64,000 nucleotides of DNA from Pedococcus bigeumensis (GCF_006438965.1 NZ_RCZM01000001.1:63097-127096); one strand, 5' to 3'. Positions 37,289 through 46,462 are shown, numbered from the stretch's first letter. Numbers and translations are program-made. The notes: generated by a model not told the origin, from the sequence alone.

Positions 37289-38881
37289 ATGGCTCCGGAC
37301 CTGATCGCCGACCCCGAGACCGACCCCACCGCGACGTATGCCGTGGACCCGGCGCTCGCTCGACGGCTGGCCCGGCGGGTGGTGTCAGCACCACGAGCCG
37401 AGCACTTCGTGAGCCACACCCCGCTGACCGGGGCGCCGCTTGCGTCGCTGCCGCTGTCGACGCGCGAGGACGTCGCCGTCGCGGTGGATGCGGCCCGCTC
37501 CGCCCAACGCGCGTGGTCGCGGACCCCGATGGAGCTGCGCGAACGCATCTTCCTGCGCTACCACGACCTCGTCCTCGAACGGCAGGTCGAGCTGCTCGAC
37601 ATCGTCCAGCTGGAGTCCGGCAAGACCCGCCGCCAGGCCTTCGAGGAGGTCGCCGACGTCGCCCTGGTGTCGCGGCACTACGCCCGCTCCGCCGCGGCAT
37701 ACCTGCGGCCACGGCGCCGGGCCGGGCTCTTCCCGGTGCTCACGCAAAGCACCGTCCACCACCACGCCCGTGGTGTGGTCGGCATCGTCAGCCCGTGGAA
37801 CTACCCCCTGTCGTTGGCGATCACCGACGCGATCCCCGCGCTGCTGGCCGGCAACGCCGTCGTCCTTCGCCCCGACCTGCAGGCGTCGCTCACCGCGCTC
37901 CAGGCCGTGCAGCTGCTGACCGAGGCGGGGCTGCCCGAGTCGGTCCTGCAGGTCGTCCTCGGCGACGGACCGACGGTCGGGCAGGCGGTTGTCGACCTCA
38001 CCGACTACGTCTGCTACACCGGCTCGACGGACACCGGCCGGCGGGTCGCCGAGTCGGTGGCCGGGCGCCTCGTGGGCTACTCGCTCGAGCTCGGCGGCAA
38101 GAACTCGATGTACGTCGCGGACGACGCGAACCTCGACAAAGCGGTGGAGGGTGCGGTCCGGGCCTGCTTCTCCTCGGCCGGCCAGCTGTGCATCTCGATC
38201 GAGCGGTTGCTCGTCCACGGCTCGGTGGCCGACGAGTTCACCAGCCGGTTCGTGACGGCGGTCAAGGCGATGCGGCTGGGGGCGGACCTCGCCTACGGCA
38301 TCGACTTGGGCTCGCTCGTCTCGGCGCAGCAGCTCGAGCGGGTCACCGCCCACGTCGACGACGCCCGCGCCAAGGGTGCCCGGGTCTTGACCGGTGGCCG
38401 CGCCCGCCCCGACGTCGGCCCGTACTTCTACGAACCGACCGTCATCGAGGGTGTCACCGCCGCGATGGAGCTGCGCGACGGCGAGACGTTCGGCCCGGTC
38501 GTGTCGATCTACCGGGTGCACAGCGACGACGAGGCGATCCGGCTGGCCAACGACACCGACTACGGCCTCAACGCCGCCGTCTTCACCCGCGACGTGGCGC
38601 GCGGACGTCGCATCGCGACCGCGATCCAGGCGGGCACCGTCAACATCAACGAGGGGTATGCCGCCGCCTGGGGCAGCGTCGCCTCGCCCATGGGTGGGAT
38701 GAAGCAGTCCGGCGTCGGTCGTCGGCACGGCAGCGAGGGCATCCTCAAGTACACCGAGTCGCAGAACGTCACCGCGCAGTACGTCCTGCCCATCGCGCCC
38801 GTCGCCGGGATGAGCGAGGAGACCTACACCCGGCTGATGACTGGCGCGCTGAGGCTGCTCAAGGTCGTGGGGCGCCGATGA
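37289..38881 (+). CDS. Aldehyde dehydrogenase, succinic-semialdehyde type (GabD2-like)
   Basis: 530 residues. Active-site Asn in SPWNYP, general-base Glu in LELGGKNS, nucleophile Cys in SSAGQLCISIER, and ETFGPVVSIYRV and NDTDYGLNAAVFTRD near the end. The sequence resembles actinobacterial succinic semialdehyde dehydrogenases; the real substrate is not certain. Its stop overlaps the GMC oxidoreductase ATG (ATGA), so the two may share a pathway, possibly sterol- or lipid-related. Confidence 0.9.
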   Translation: MAPDLIADPETDPTATYAVDPALARRLARRVVSAPRAEHFVSHTPLTGAPLASLPLSTREDVAVAVDAARSAQRAWSRTPMELRERIFLRYHDLVLERQVELLDIVQLESGKTRRQAFEEVADVALVSRHYARSAAAYLRPRRRAGLFPVLTQSTVHHHARGVVGIVSPWNYPLSLAITDAIPALLAGNAVVLRPDLQASLTALQAVQLLTEAGLPESVLQVVLGDGPTVGQAVVDLTDYVCYTGSTDTGRRVAESVAGRLVGYSLELGGKNSMYVADDANLDKAVEGAVRACFSSAGQLCISIERLLVHGSVADEFTSRFVTAVKAMRLGADLAYGIDLGSLVSAQQLERVTAHVDDARAKGARVLTGGRARPDVGPYFYEPTVIEGVTAAMELRDGETFGPVVSIYRVHSDDEAIRLANDTDYGLNAAVFTRDVARGRRIATAIQAGTVNINEGYAAAWGSVASPMGGMKQSGVGRRHGSEGILKYTESQNVTAQYVLPIAPVAGMSEETYTRLMTGALRLLKVVGRR

Positions 38882-40605
38882 CCGCTGGTGCGGCGACCGG
38901 TTCGGCCGCGTCGGACAGCCACTACGACGTCCTGGTGGTCGGGTCTGGCTTCGGGGGTTCGGTCACCGCGCTGCGCCTGGCCGAGAAGGGCTACCGCGTC
39001 CACGTGGTCGAGTCCGGCCGGCGGTTCCGAGACGAGGACTTCGCCAAGACGTCGTGGGACGTGCGCCGCTACCTGTGGGCGCCCAAGCTCAAGTGCTTTG
39101 GGGTGCAACGGATCCACCGCCTCCCCGATGTCATGGTCCTCGCCGGTGCCGGGGTCGGCGGTGGGTCGCTCAACTACGCCAACACCTTGTACGTCCCGCC
39201 GGCTGCGTTCTTCCAGGACCCGCAGTGGGGCGACATCACCGACTGGCAGTCCGAGCTCGCGCCGCACTACGACCTGGCTTCGACGATGCTCGGCGTGGTG
39301 ACCAACCCGTGCGACGGCGTCGTCGACGACGTCATGCGCCTGGCCGCGCGCGACATGGGCGTCGAGGACACCTTCCGCAAGACGCCGACGGGTGTCTTCT
39401 ACGGCATGCCCGGCAAGCGTGTCCCCGACCCCTACTTCGGCGGCGCCGGACCCGACCGCACCGGCTGCACCGAGTGCGGCAACTGCATGGTCGGCTGCCG
39501 CGTCGGGGCCAAGAACACCTTGGTCAAGAACTACCTCGCCCTCGCAGAGAAGCTCGGCGTCACGATCGAGCCGATGCGCACCGTCGTCCGCGTGGCACCT
39601 CGCCGTCAGGGCGGGTATGCCGTGACGCACGAGGCGAGCGGCGCGTGGTTCCGGCGGGCGCGGCATACCGTCACTGCCGACCAGGTGGTCTTCGCCGGCG
39701 GCACGTGGGGCACCCAGAAGCTGCTGCACGCCATGCGCCAGACGGGTGTGCTGCCGCGGCTGTCCGCCCGTCTGGGTCACTTGACGCGCACCAACTCCGA
39801 GGCCGTCAACGGTGTGATGATGGAGAAGGTCAAGGCCGGGATGGACCTGTCCAAGGGGGTGGCCATCACGTCGTCGTTCCACCCGGACGCCGACACCCAC
39901 GTGGAGAACGTGCGCTACGGCAAGGGCTCCAACGCGATGGGGGTGATGGCGACCATCCTCGTCCCGGGAGGCCAGCTCCCGCGGCCCGTCCAGTTCGTCG
40001 TCGAGGCGGTCCGGCACCCGTCGATCTTCGTGAGGTCGTTGTCGCAGTACCGGTGGAGCGAGCGGACCGTGATCGGCCTGATCATGCAGACCCGCGACAA
40101 CTCGCTGCACGTCCGCGGCACTTCGGGGCTGTTCGGCGGACGTGGGCTGACGTCCCGCCAGGGTCACGGTGAGCCCAACCCGACCTACATCCCGGCGGGG
40201 CAGGAAGCCATGAAGGCCGTGGCCACCCGACTCAGCGAGGCCACCGGGCTGCGCGCCTTTGCCGGCAGCAGCCTCGGCGAGATCGTCAACATCCCGCTGA
40301 CCGCGCACTTCCTCGGCGGCGTGACGATCGGCTCCAGCCCCGAGCGGGGTGTTCTCGACGGCTACCAGCGGGTCTGGGGCTACCCCGACCTGCACGTGGT
40401 CGACGGCTCGGCCGTCTCGGCCAACCTCGGCGTGAACCCGTCGCTCACCATCACCGCGCAGGCCGAGCGGGCGATGTCGCTGTGGCCCAACAAGGGCGAC
40501 GCGGACCAGCGTCCTGCCCAGGACGAGGGCTACCGCAGCCTTGAGGCCGTGAAGGCCGCGAACCCCGCCGTCACCAGCTACACCCACGAGAGCGCCAAGG
40601 TCTAG
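38878..40605 (+). CDS. GMC-family oxidoreductase (cholesterol-oxidase-like, ChoD type)
   Basis: 575 residues. FAD Rossmann motif VVGSGFGGSVTALRLAEKGY at about 20-40; GAGVGGGSLNYAN near 98; C-terminal HFLGGVTIG and YPDLHVVDGSAVSANLGVNPSLTITA close the FAD fold. A cysteine cluster CTECGNCMVGC at about 196-206 is unusual for a GMC fold and looks like a ferredoxin-type or structural metal site. In M. tuberculosis the gene choD lies beside guaB3, so synteny supports this family; sterol oxidation itself is unproven for it. Confidence 0.88.
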   Translation: MTAGAATGSAASDSHYDVLVVGSGFGGSVTALRLAEKGYRVHVVESGRRFRDEDFAKTSWDVRRYLWAPKLKCFGVQRIHRLPDVMVLAGAGVGGGSLNYANTLYVPPAAFFQDPQWGDITDWQSELAPHYDLASTMLGVVTNPCDGVVDDVMRLAARDMGVEDTFRKTPTGVFYGMPGKRVPDPYFGGAGPDRTGCTECGNCMVGCRVGAKNTLVKNYLALAEKLGVTIEPMRTVVRVAPRRQGGYAVTHEASGAWFRRARHTVTADQVVFAGGTWGTQKLLHAMRQTGVLPRLSARLGHLTRTNSEAVNGVMMEKVKAGMDLSKGVAITSSFHPDADTHVENVRYGKGSNAMGVMATILVPGGQLPRPVQFVVEAVRHPSIFVRSLSQYRWSERTVIGLIMQTRDNSLHVRGTSGLFGGRGLTSRQGHGEPNPTYIPAGQEAMKAVATRLSEATGLRAFAGSSLGEIVNIPLTAHFLGGVTIGSSPERGVLDGYQRVWGYPDLHVVDGSAVSANLGVNPSLTITAQAERAMSLWPNKGDADQRPAQDEGYRSLEAVKAANPAVTSYTHESAKV

Positions 40606-40678
40606 CGGCGACCCCCGTCAGGGCACAGCAAAGACGGTGGGCGACGCAGGCCCCTGCGCCACGCCGACCACCGCCTCA

Positions 40679-40728
40679 GGTGGTGTGGCTGGAGACGAGC
40701 CGGGGGGTGGGTCTCCAGCCACACCACC
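40679..40728 (+). terminator. Terminator after the GMC oxidoreductase gene
   Basis: A perfect 18-base stem (40679-40696 and 40711-40728, GGTGGTGTGGCTGGAGAC and complement) with a 14-base loop, about 75 bases after the stop codon. Confidence 0.8.
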
Positions 40729-40797
40729 CAGACAACGACCCGCGTGACGAGGGGTTACGCGGGTCCCGGGGATTTCTCTGCGCCGGGCTGGTCCGAG

Positions 40798-40857
40798 TCG
40801 AGAGTGCACGACACGCTGACCGCGGACAAGCGACATGAGCGGGTCGTGCACTCTCGA
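40798..40857. repeat. Palindromic repeat R1, left of the AbiEi/DUF559-like gene
   Basis: Perfect 15-base arms TCGAGAGTGCACGAC (40798-40812) and complement (40843-40857) around a 30-base centre. The left arm continues ACGCTGA, and GTGCACGACACGCTGA is shared with repeat R2 on the other side of the gene. With the terminator above, this accounts for the 330-base gap from 40606 to 40935. Confidence 0.85.
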
Positions 40858-40935
40858 CCGTGGCCGCGCTGGGCACCCTCCGTCGCCTGTGGATGGCGGT
40901 CGGGATTGGTGGTCGCGTGCAGCACAGTGTCAGGG

Positions 40936-41901
40936 ATGCAGACGCACTGGCTGCCTCCCGAGTTCGCGGCGGCACCGTTCGGTGTGGCCGACGCTCGTGC
41001 GTCAGGTATGCCGCTCTGGCGGCTACGCAACGGCGTCCTCCACTCCCCGACGCGGTCGGTTCGATCGGTCGACGCCCCACGCACGCCGGTCCAGCGCGCC
41101 GCGGCCTTCTGGGTGGCCCTCCCGGATGACGCGGTTTTCAGCCACGTCACGGCGGGCCAGCTGTGGAAGCTGTCGTTGCCCAACGACCTCGAAGGACAGC
41201 GAGACCTCGACGTCATGAGGGCGACCAGCCGAGCCCATGTCCGCCGCTCTGAATGCATCGGCCACCGAGGGCTGGAGCTCCGTGCGACGACGACAGCCGC
41301 CGGCTTGAGAGTGACCGGGCTGGCGGACACCTGGGTGGACCTGGGTGAAGTCTTGGATCGCGGCATCACGCTGGACGACTTGGTCGTGATGGGTGACGAG
41401 GTGGCCACCCGGCTGTGCGGGCGGCCGGAGCCGGGCAACGCCCACCAGGGGCTGTCCGACCTCGGACGGGAACAGCTGCGTGCGACCCTCGCTCGTCGCG
41501 TGCGGCCACGTGGCAAATCCATCCTCGTGGAAGCACTTGGCCTCGTGCGTGCCCCGGTGCGGTCGCCGATGGAGACGCGGGCACGCCTGATGTTCCACCG
41601 AGCTGGTTTCCCGGAACCCCAGGTCAACCGACCTGTGTTCCATCGCGACGGCAGCTGGCTGCTCGAGGGCGACCTCGTCTGGGAGTCGGAGCGGGTTGTG
41701 GGCGAGTACCAGGGACGCGATCACGCGTCGATCCGCCGCAGGAGCTACGACGCGAGTCGCAACGCGCTCGCTGCCGACGAGGCCTGGCGAGTTCTCGAGA
41801 TCTACGCGGAAGACGTCTACCGCCCGGCGCGACGGGTCGACTGCCTGACTCGCTTCGCCAGGGCGCTCCACCTCGACCCAGCACGCCTCGTGATTCGGTG
41901 A
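40936..41901 (+). CDS. AbiEi/DUF559-like protein with nuclease-type C-terminal domain
   Basis: 321 residues. The N-terminal 90 residues (FGVADARASGMPLWRLRNGVLHSPTRSV...FSHVTAGQLW) resemble the AbiEi-type winged helix. The C-terminal 90 residues have a PD-(D/E)xK pattern of the Vsr/DUF559 kind: ETRAR, then EGDLVWESERVVGEYQG (Asp, then Glu-x-Gln in place of Glu-x-Lys), then SYDASRNALAADEAWRVLEIYAEDV. Such genes occur in many copies in actinobacterial genomes with no proven role. I chose ATG 40936 because the longer frame upstream runs through palindrome R1. Two related palindromes bracket it. Confidence 0.7.
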   Translation: MQTHWLPPEFAAAPFGVADARASGMPLWRLRNGVLHSPTRSVRSVDAPRTPVQRAAAFWVALPDDAVFSHVTAGQLWKLSLPNDLEGQRDLDVMRATSRAHVRRSECIGHRGLELRATTTAAGLRVTGLADTWVDLGEVLDRGITLDDLVVMGDEVATRLCGRPEPGNAHQGLSDLGREQLRATLARRVRPRGKSILVEALGLVRAPVRSPMETRARLMFHRAGFPEPQVNRPVFHRDGSWLLEGDLVWESERVVGEYQGRDHASIRRRSYDASRNALAADEAWRVLEIYAEDVYRPARRVDCLTRFARALHLDPARLVIR

Positions 41902-41909
41902 GGCGCGAT

Positions 41910-41967
41910 CGAGTGTGCACGACACGCTGAGGGTCGACACGTGCCTCCAGCGTGTCGTGCACTTTCG
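41910..41967. repeat. Palindromic repeat R2, right of the AbiEi/DUF559-like gene
   Basis: Perfect 15-base arms GTGCACGACACGCTG (41915-41929) and complement (41948-41962), extended imperfectly by CGAG/TTCG at the ends. It begins nine bases after the stop codon. It shares its core with R1, giving four related half-sites around one gene. It ends just before the stop of the ABC gene. Confidence 0.85.
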
Positions 41968-41971
41968 ACTG

Positions 41972-43813
41972 CTAAATGGTCCCGGGGCCCGGCTCTCCGC
42001 CACCACGACCTTGCCCGACACCCGGCGCGGGTGAGCCGGCAGCCGCGGAGGTCGCGCTCGGCTGGTCGCGCCAGGAGGCCCAGAGGGCGGCATACGGGCC
42101 ATCGGCGGCGACCAGCTCGTCGTGCGTTCCGATCTCGGTGACGAGCCCGTCCTCCACCACCGCCACCCGGTCCGCGTCGTGCGCGGTGTGCAGCCGGTGC
42201 GCGATCGCCACCACCGTGCGGCCCTCGACCACGGCAGCCAGCGAGCGCTCGAGGTGGCGGGCGGCGCGCGGGTCGAGCAGCGACGTGGCCTCGTCCAGGA
42301 CGAGGGTGTGCGGGTCGGCGAGCACCAGGCGGGCGAGCGCGACCTGCTGCGACTGGGCCTCGCCGAGCGTGTGCCCACCGCTGCCCACGACCGTGTCGAG
42401 GCCTTCGGGCAGGCCGGTGGCCCACTCATGGGCGTCGACGGCCCGCAGTGCGGACTCCAGCTCCTCACGGCTCGCGTGCGGCCGGGCCAGCAGGAGGTTG
42501 TCGGCGAGGGTACCCACGAAGACGTGGTGCTCCTGGGTGACGAGCGCGACCTCGCCTCTTAGCTGACCGAGGGTGAGGTCGACCAGCGGCACGCCACCGA
42601 CGTCCACGCGTCCCTCGCGCGGCCCGTCGATGCCCGCCATCAGCCGTCCGAGGGTCGACTTGCCGGCACCGGACGGACCCACGATGGCCAGCCGCTCGCC
42701 CGGTCGCAGGTCCAGCGACACGCCACGCAGGACGTCATGGCCGGGACGGTAGGAGTAGCGGATGTCGTCGACCGTGATGTCGGCCCCGTCAGGCTGCTCG
42801 CCCGTCGCCGTCCGGTCGGGCGGCACCGCGCCCACGCCGATGACCCGCGCCAGCGACGTGGCACCGACCTGGATCTCGTCGAGCCAGCTGAGCACCTCGT
42901 CGAGCGGGTTGACCATCTGCTGGATGTACAGCGTGACCGCGGTCGCCGCGCCCGCCGTGATGTGGCCGTTGATGACCAGCCAGCCACCCCAGACGATGGC
43001 CCCGGCAGTCGGCACGTAGTAGCCGAACACGACGGAGGGGAACCAGTGCAGCCGCAGGCCCAGGGTGTAGCGCTCGGCCCGGTAGCACTCACGCAGGGCC
43101 TCGTGGAACCGGCTGCGGCGCACGCCGACTAGCGACAGCGCGTCGATGGTGCGGGCGCCGTCGACCGTCTCGGCCACGACCCCGTTGAGCTGGGCGTAGG
43201 TCGCCCGTTCCCAGAGGTAGCCGTCGGACGCGTGCTTGAGGTAGCGACGGGTCGAGAACCAGTAGAACGGCAGCCCGAACAGGATCGGGACGGTCGCCAA
43301 GGGTGAGGTGAACAGCGCCGCAACCACGGTCATCAGCACCGTCATGACCGCCACGAACAGCGAGGGGATGCCGAACCGCACCACGTGCGACAGCGCCTCC
43401 ACGTCGTTGGTGGTCCGCGCCACGAGGTCGCCCGTGCCGGCCCGCTCGACGGTGGACAGCGGCAGGTTGACCGCGCGGCCGACGAACTGCTCACGCAGCT
43501 GGGCGAACACCGTCTCGCCGAGGATGAAGGACAGCCGTCGGGCAGCCCAGGTCAGCCCCGTCTGGGCGACGACGGCGACGGCGAGGCCGACCGCGATCCT
43601 GTCGACGGTGCCACGGCTGCCCTGGCTGCTGACCTCGTCGACGAGCCGGCCGACGAGCCACGGCCCCGCCAGCGCGGCGAGGGCCGCGAGGGCGTGCAAC
43701 CCCAGCACCCGGGCCACCAGCCCACGGTGGGTGGCGGCCAGGGCGCGCGTCTCCCGCCACACGGCACGGGAGTCCGCGATCGGCAGCGTCCGCCGGGTGG
43801 GGTCGGTGTTCAT
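41972..43813 (-). CDS. ABC exporter half-transporter, catalytic partner
   Basis: 613 residues. Six-helix exporter domain (about 1-320), then an ATPase domain with canonical Walker A GPSGAGKST (~378), Q-loop VTQEHHVF, Walker B HTLVLDEATS (~500) and H-loop AIAHRLHT (~534). The LSGGQ signature is replaced by LGEAQSQQ (~481). In a heterodimer, this Walker A/B would face the intact signature of the partner encoded upstream, giving the only complete ATP site. The C-terminus is a Gly/Pro-rich tail. Coupled to the partner gene by a four-base overlap. Substrate unknown. Confidence 0.92.
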   Translation of the reverse strand: MNTDPTRRTLPIADSRAVWRETRALAATHRGLVARVLGLHALAALAALAGPWLVGRLVDEVSSQGSRGTVDRIAVGLAVAVVAQTGLTWAARRLSFILGETVFAQLREQFVGRAVNLPLSTVERAGTGDLVARTTNDVEALSHVVRFGIPSLFVAVMTVLMTVVAALFTSPLATVPILFGLPFYWFSTRRYLKHASDGYLWERATYAQLNGVVAETVDGARTIDALSLVGVRRSRFHEALRECYRAERYTLGLRLHWFPSVVFGYYVPTAGAIVWGGWLVINGHITAGAATAVTLYIQQMVNPLDEVLSWLDEIQVGATSLARVIGVGAVPPDRTATGEQPDGADITVDDIRYSYRPGHDVLRGVSLDLRPGERLAIVGPSGAGKSTLGRLMAGIDGPREGRVDVGGVPLVDLTLGQLRGEVALVTQEHHVFVGTLADNLLLARPHASREELESALRAVDAHEWATGLPEGLDTVVGSGGHTLGEAQSQQVALARLVLADPHTLVLDEATSLLDPRAARHLERSLAAVVEGRTVVAIAHRLHTAHDADRVAVVEDGLVTEIGTHDELVAADGPYAALWASWRDQPSATSAAAGSPAPGVGQGRGGGEPGPGTI

Positions 43814-45564
43814 CGGTCGTCCTCCTCTCCGCGCAAGACGATGTGGCGGTATGCCGGGTGGTCCAGGAGCTCGCGGTGCGTGCCGCGCGCGGTGGCGAGC
43901 CCGTCCTCGAGCAGCACGACCTCGTCGGCCTGGCCGAGCAGCAGCGGACTGACCGTGGTCACGACGGTGGTGCGGTCGCGGCGGTGCTGGGCCAGGCGCT
44001 GGGCGATGCGTGCCTCGGTGTGGGCGTCGACGGCGCTGGTCGGCTCGACCAGCACGAGGACCGGCGCCTCGGTGAGGAGGGCACGCGCCAGCGCCATCCG
44101 CTGGCGCTGGCCGCCGGAGTAGGACCGTCCGCGTTCCTCCACGGTGCCGTCCAGCCCGTCGGGCAGGGCGTCGAGGACGTCGAGAGCGCTCGCGGTGTCG
44201 AGGGCGCGGTTGACCCGGCGGTCCCCGGCCGGCTCTGGCTGGCCCGAGGCGCTCGCGGTCCCGGTCGCGCCAGACCCGAGCAGCTGGTCGCGGAGCACGC
44301 CCGTGAACAGCCGGGGGTCCGGCTCGCTGACGACGATGTGTCGACGGACCTCGGCGATCGAGAGGTCGTCGAGCCGCGTGCCGCCCCAGGTGGTCTGGTG
44401 CGGACCGGGACCGTGTCGACCGAGCCGGTCGGCCACGGCCGAGGACTCCTCGGGCCTCGCCGAGACGATGGCGGTGAGGCGCCCGCCACGGATCACGGTG
44501 CCGGACAACGGGTCCACGAGGTCAGCGTCGTCGTCGGGGACGGCGGCGGTGCTGGGCTTGGTGGCGTCGTGGTCGGGCCGGACCGCCATGACCCGGAGCA
44601 TCTTGCCGGCCGCGATCTGGGCCCGGATGCCGCGGTCCACGATCTCGATCGCGGTCTGCAACGGCATGGTGAGGAACGCGGTGTAGCCGTAGAACGCCAC
44701 GAGCTGTCCCGCGCTGATCTCGCCCTCGATCGCCTGTCGGGCACCGAGCCAGGTCACCAGCACGACGAAGACGCCGGGGAGCAGCACCTGGGCCGAGTCG
44801 AGCGCCGCCTGGATGCCCGCGACCCGGACACCACGCACCCGCACCCGCTGGGACTGCTCCTCATAGCGGCGCAGGAAGGTCTGTTCGCCGCCGATACCGC
44901 GCAGCACGCGCAGCCCGGCGACCGTGTCGGCGCCGAGCGTGGTCAGCCGCCCGGCCTCCTCGCGCTGGAGCGCCTGCCGACGCTGCAGCGGGCGGACGAT
45001 CAGGGCCAGGCTGGCCAGCATGACGGGGCCGCCGAGCAGCACCAGCCACCCGAGCGGCGGCGACGCGGCGAGCAAGATAGCGCCAACGACGATGTAGCTG
45101 ACGACAGCACCGGCGAACCGGCCCATCGCGTCGTAGAGCCCACCCAGACGCATGACGTCGTTGGCGAACACCGTGACGACCTCGCCTGCGGGGATCGACC
45201 GGGTCAGCGCTGGCCCGGCGCGCTCGGCACCCTCGGCGGCCAGCTGGGCGCCCCGGTAGGACGCGTAGAGCCAGTTGTGCACGGCGAAGAAGTGTCGCGC
45301 GGCTGCCGTCGACGCAGCGATTGCGCCGAGCCCGAGCAGGGCCAGCGCCCACCGGAACAGGCCCGCGCGGTCGCCGGGCACGATGCCCTCGTCGACGCCA
45401 CGGCCGACGGCGGCCGGGATCAGGGCGATGGAGACCATCCACACCATGCCGGAGAGCATCCCCAGCACCTGGGTTCGCCACTGCTCCCGGGCGACCCACA
45501 CCATGAATCGCAGCGTGCTGCGGGTGTCGGGACGGCCGGGATCCGGGAACGGGATCTCGCGCAT
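43810..45564 (-). CDS. ABC exporter half-transporter, degenerate partner
   Basis: 584 residues. Exporter membrane domain (about 20-310), then an ATPase domain with an intact signature YSGGQRQRMALARAL (~480) but with Walker A reduced to VSARPEESSAV (no GKS/T), Q-loop VSEPDPRLF, Walker B VLVLVEPTSAVD with the Asp lost, and no H-loop histidine (VVTTVSPLLL). It cannot bind ATP in the usual way and should serve only as signature donor to the downstream partner. ATG 45564 is preferred; GTG 45573 adds three residues. Divergent from SURF1. Confidence 0.9.
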   Translation of the reverse strand: MREIPFPDPGRPDTRSTLRFMVWVAREQWRTQVLGMLSGMVWMVSIALIPAAVGRGVDEGIVPGDRAGLFRWALALLGLGAIAASTAAARHFFAVHNWLYASYRGAQLAAEGAERAGPALTRSIPAGEVVTVFANDVMRLGGLYDAMGRFAGAVVSYIVVGAILLAASPPLGWLVLLGGPVMLASLALIVRPLQRRQALQREEAGRLTTLGADTVAGLRVLRGIGGEQTFLRRYEEQSQRVRVRGVRVAGIQAALDSAQVLLPGVFVVLVTWLGARQAIEGEISAGQLVAFYGYTAFLTMPLQTAIEIVDRGIRAQIAAGKMLRVMAVRPDHDATKPSTAAVPDDDADLVDPLSGTVIRGGRLTAIVSARPEESSAVADRLGRHGPGPHQTTWGGTRLDDLSIAEVRRHIVVSEPDPRLFTGVLRDQLLGSGATGTASASGQPEPAGDRRVNRALDTASALDVLDALPDGLDGTVEERGRSYSGGQRQRMALARALLTEAPVLVLVEPTSAVDAHTEARIAQRLAQHRRDRTTVVTTVSPLLLGQADEVVLLEDGLATARGTHRELLDHPAYRHIVLRGEEDDR

Positions 45565-45676
45565 CAGGGTCACCACCGTAGGCCGCGGGACCGACCCTCC
45601 GACACCGAATATCCGGCGGCACAGTGGCTCTGTCACCAGTGGAGCATCCTCGTCCTCGATGGCTCCGGGCGTCCCG

Positions 45677-45682
45677 TAGCCT
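45677..45682 (+). promoter_or_regulatory. -10 element of a probable leaderless SURF1 promoter
   Basis: TAGCCT, six bases, GTG 45689. Confidence 0.5.
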
Positions 45683-45688
45683 GACCCG

Positions 45689-46462
45689 GTGCTGCGAACC
45701 GCCCTCAAGCCCCGGTGGCTGGGGCTGTTCGCCCTCCTGCTCGTCATCATCGCCGCCTGCACCCAGCTCGGCCTCTGGCAGCTGCACGTCGCCCAGGACA
45801 AGGGACTCCGTGACGCCCTGCAGAAGGCCCACGAGGCCCGTCCGGCGTTGATCGACACCGTGGTCCGACCGCACCAGGCCTTCCCGAACCCCCAGTCCAA
45901 CCGTGCGGTCACCGCCATCGGCAGGTATGCCGCGTCCGACCAGTTCCTCGTCGGCCCCCGTCGGCTCGGGGGCCGGACCGGCTACTGGGTCGTGACCCCG
46001 CTCGACGTCACCGAGACCGGTGCGCGCCTGGCCGTGGTCCGCGGCTTCGTCACCGACACGACCACCCCCATCGAGCCCCCGGCGGGCGCGGTATCGGTCG
46101 ACGGTTCGCTTGCTCCGGGAGAGGCCCCGGGCACGGCGCCGGCCGGCGTGCTCCCCTGGCCGAAGCCCGCGCGCGGCTCGATCGACTTCTCCCTCCTCGT
46201 CAACGACTGGCCGGGGGAGCTCTACAACGCCTTCGTGTTCGCCCAGGGCGAGAAGACCGCTGCCGGTGCGGGGATCCCGGCCCCCGCCGGGCTGGACCGG
46301 GTGCCGCCGCCCGAGGTGACGGGCGGGCTGAAGTGGCGCAACGCGGCATACGCGCTGCAGTGGTGGGTCTTCGGCGGCTTTGCCGCGTTCATGTGGTTCA
46401 GGATGGTGCGAGAGGATGCCCAGCGTGACCCAGCCACTGAAGGAGACCCAGAACGTGAGTGA
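45689..46462 (+). CDS. SURF1-family cytochrome oxidase assembly protein
   Basis: 257 residues with the SURF1 plan: an N-terminal membrane helix (about 11-30), an extracytoplasmic domain with GRYAASDQFLVGPRRLGGRTGYWVVTPL and VVRGFV, and a C-terminal helix (about 222-242, YALQWWVFGGFAAFMWFRMV). SURF1 helps insert haem a into cytochrome aa3 oxidase. GTG start. The DUF3817 gene begins inside its last codons. Confidence 0.92.
   Translation: MLRTALKPRWLGLFALLLVIIAACTQLGLWQLHVAQDKGLRDALQKAHEARPALIDTVVRPHQAFPNPQSNRAVTAIGRYAASDQFLVGPRRLGGRTGYWVVTPLDVTETGARLAVVRGFVTDTTTPIEPPAGAVSVDGSLAPGEAPGTAPAGVLPWPKPARGSIDFSLLVNDWPGELYNAFVFAQGEKTAAGAGIPAPAGLDRVPPPEVTGGLKWRNAAYALQWWVFGGFAAFMWFRMVREDAQRDPATEGDPERE

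Noticed and set aside
37513-38877. Extension of the GMC oxidoreductase frame far upstream through the aldehyde dehydrogenase
   Set aside because: The upstream part is arginine/proline-rich noise in another frame of a clear gene; the ATG at 38878 gives a normal N-terminus and a four-base overlap.
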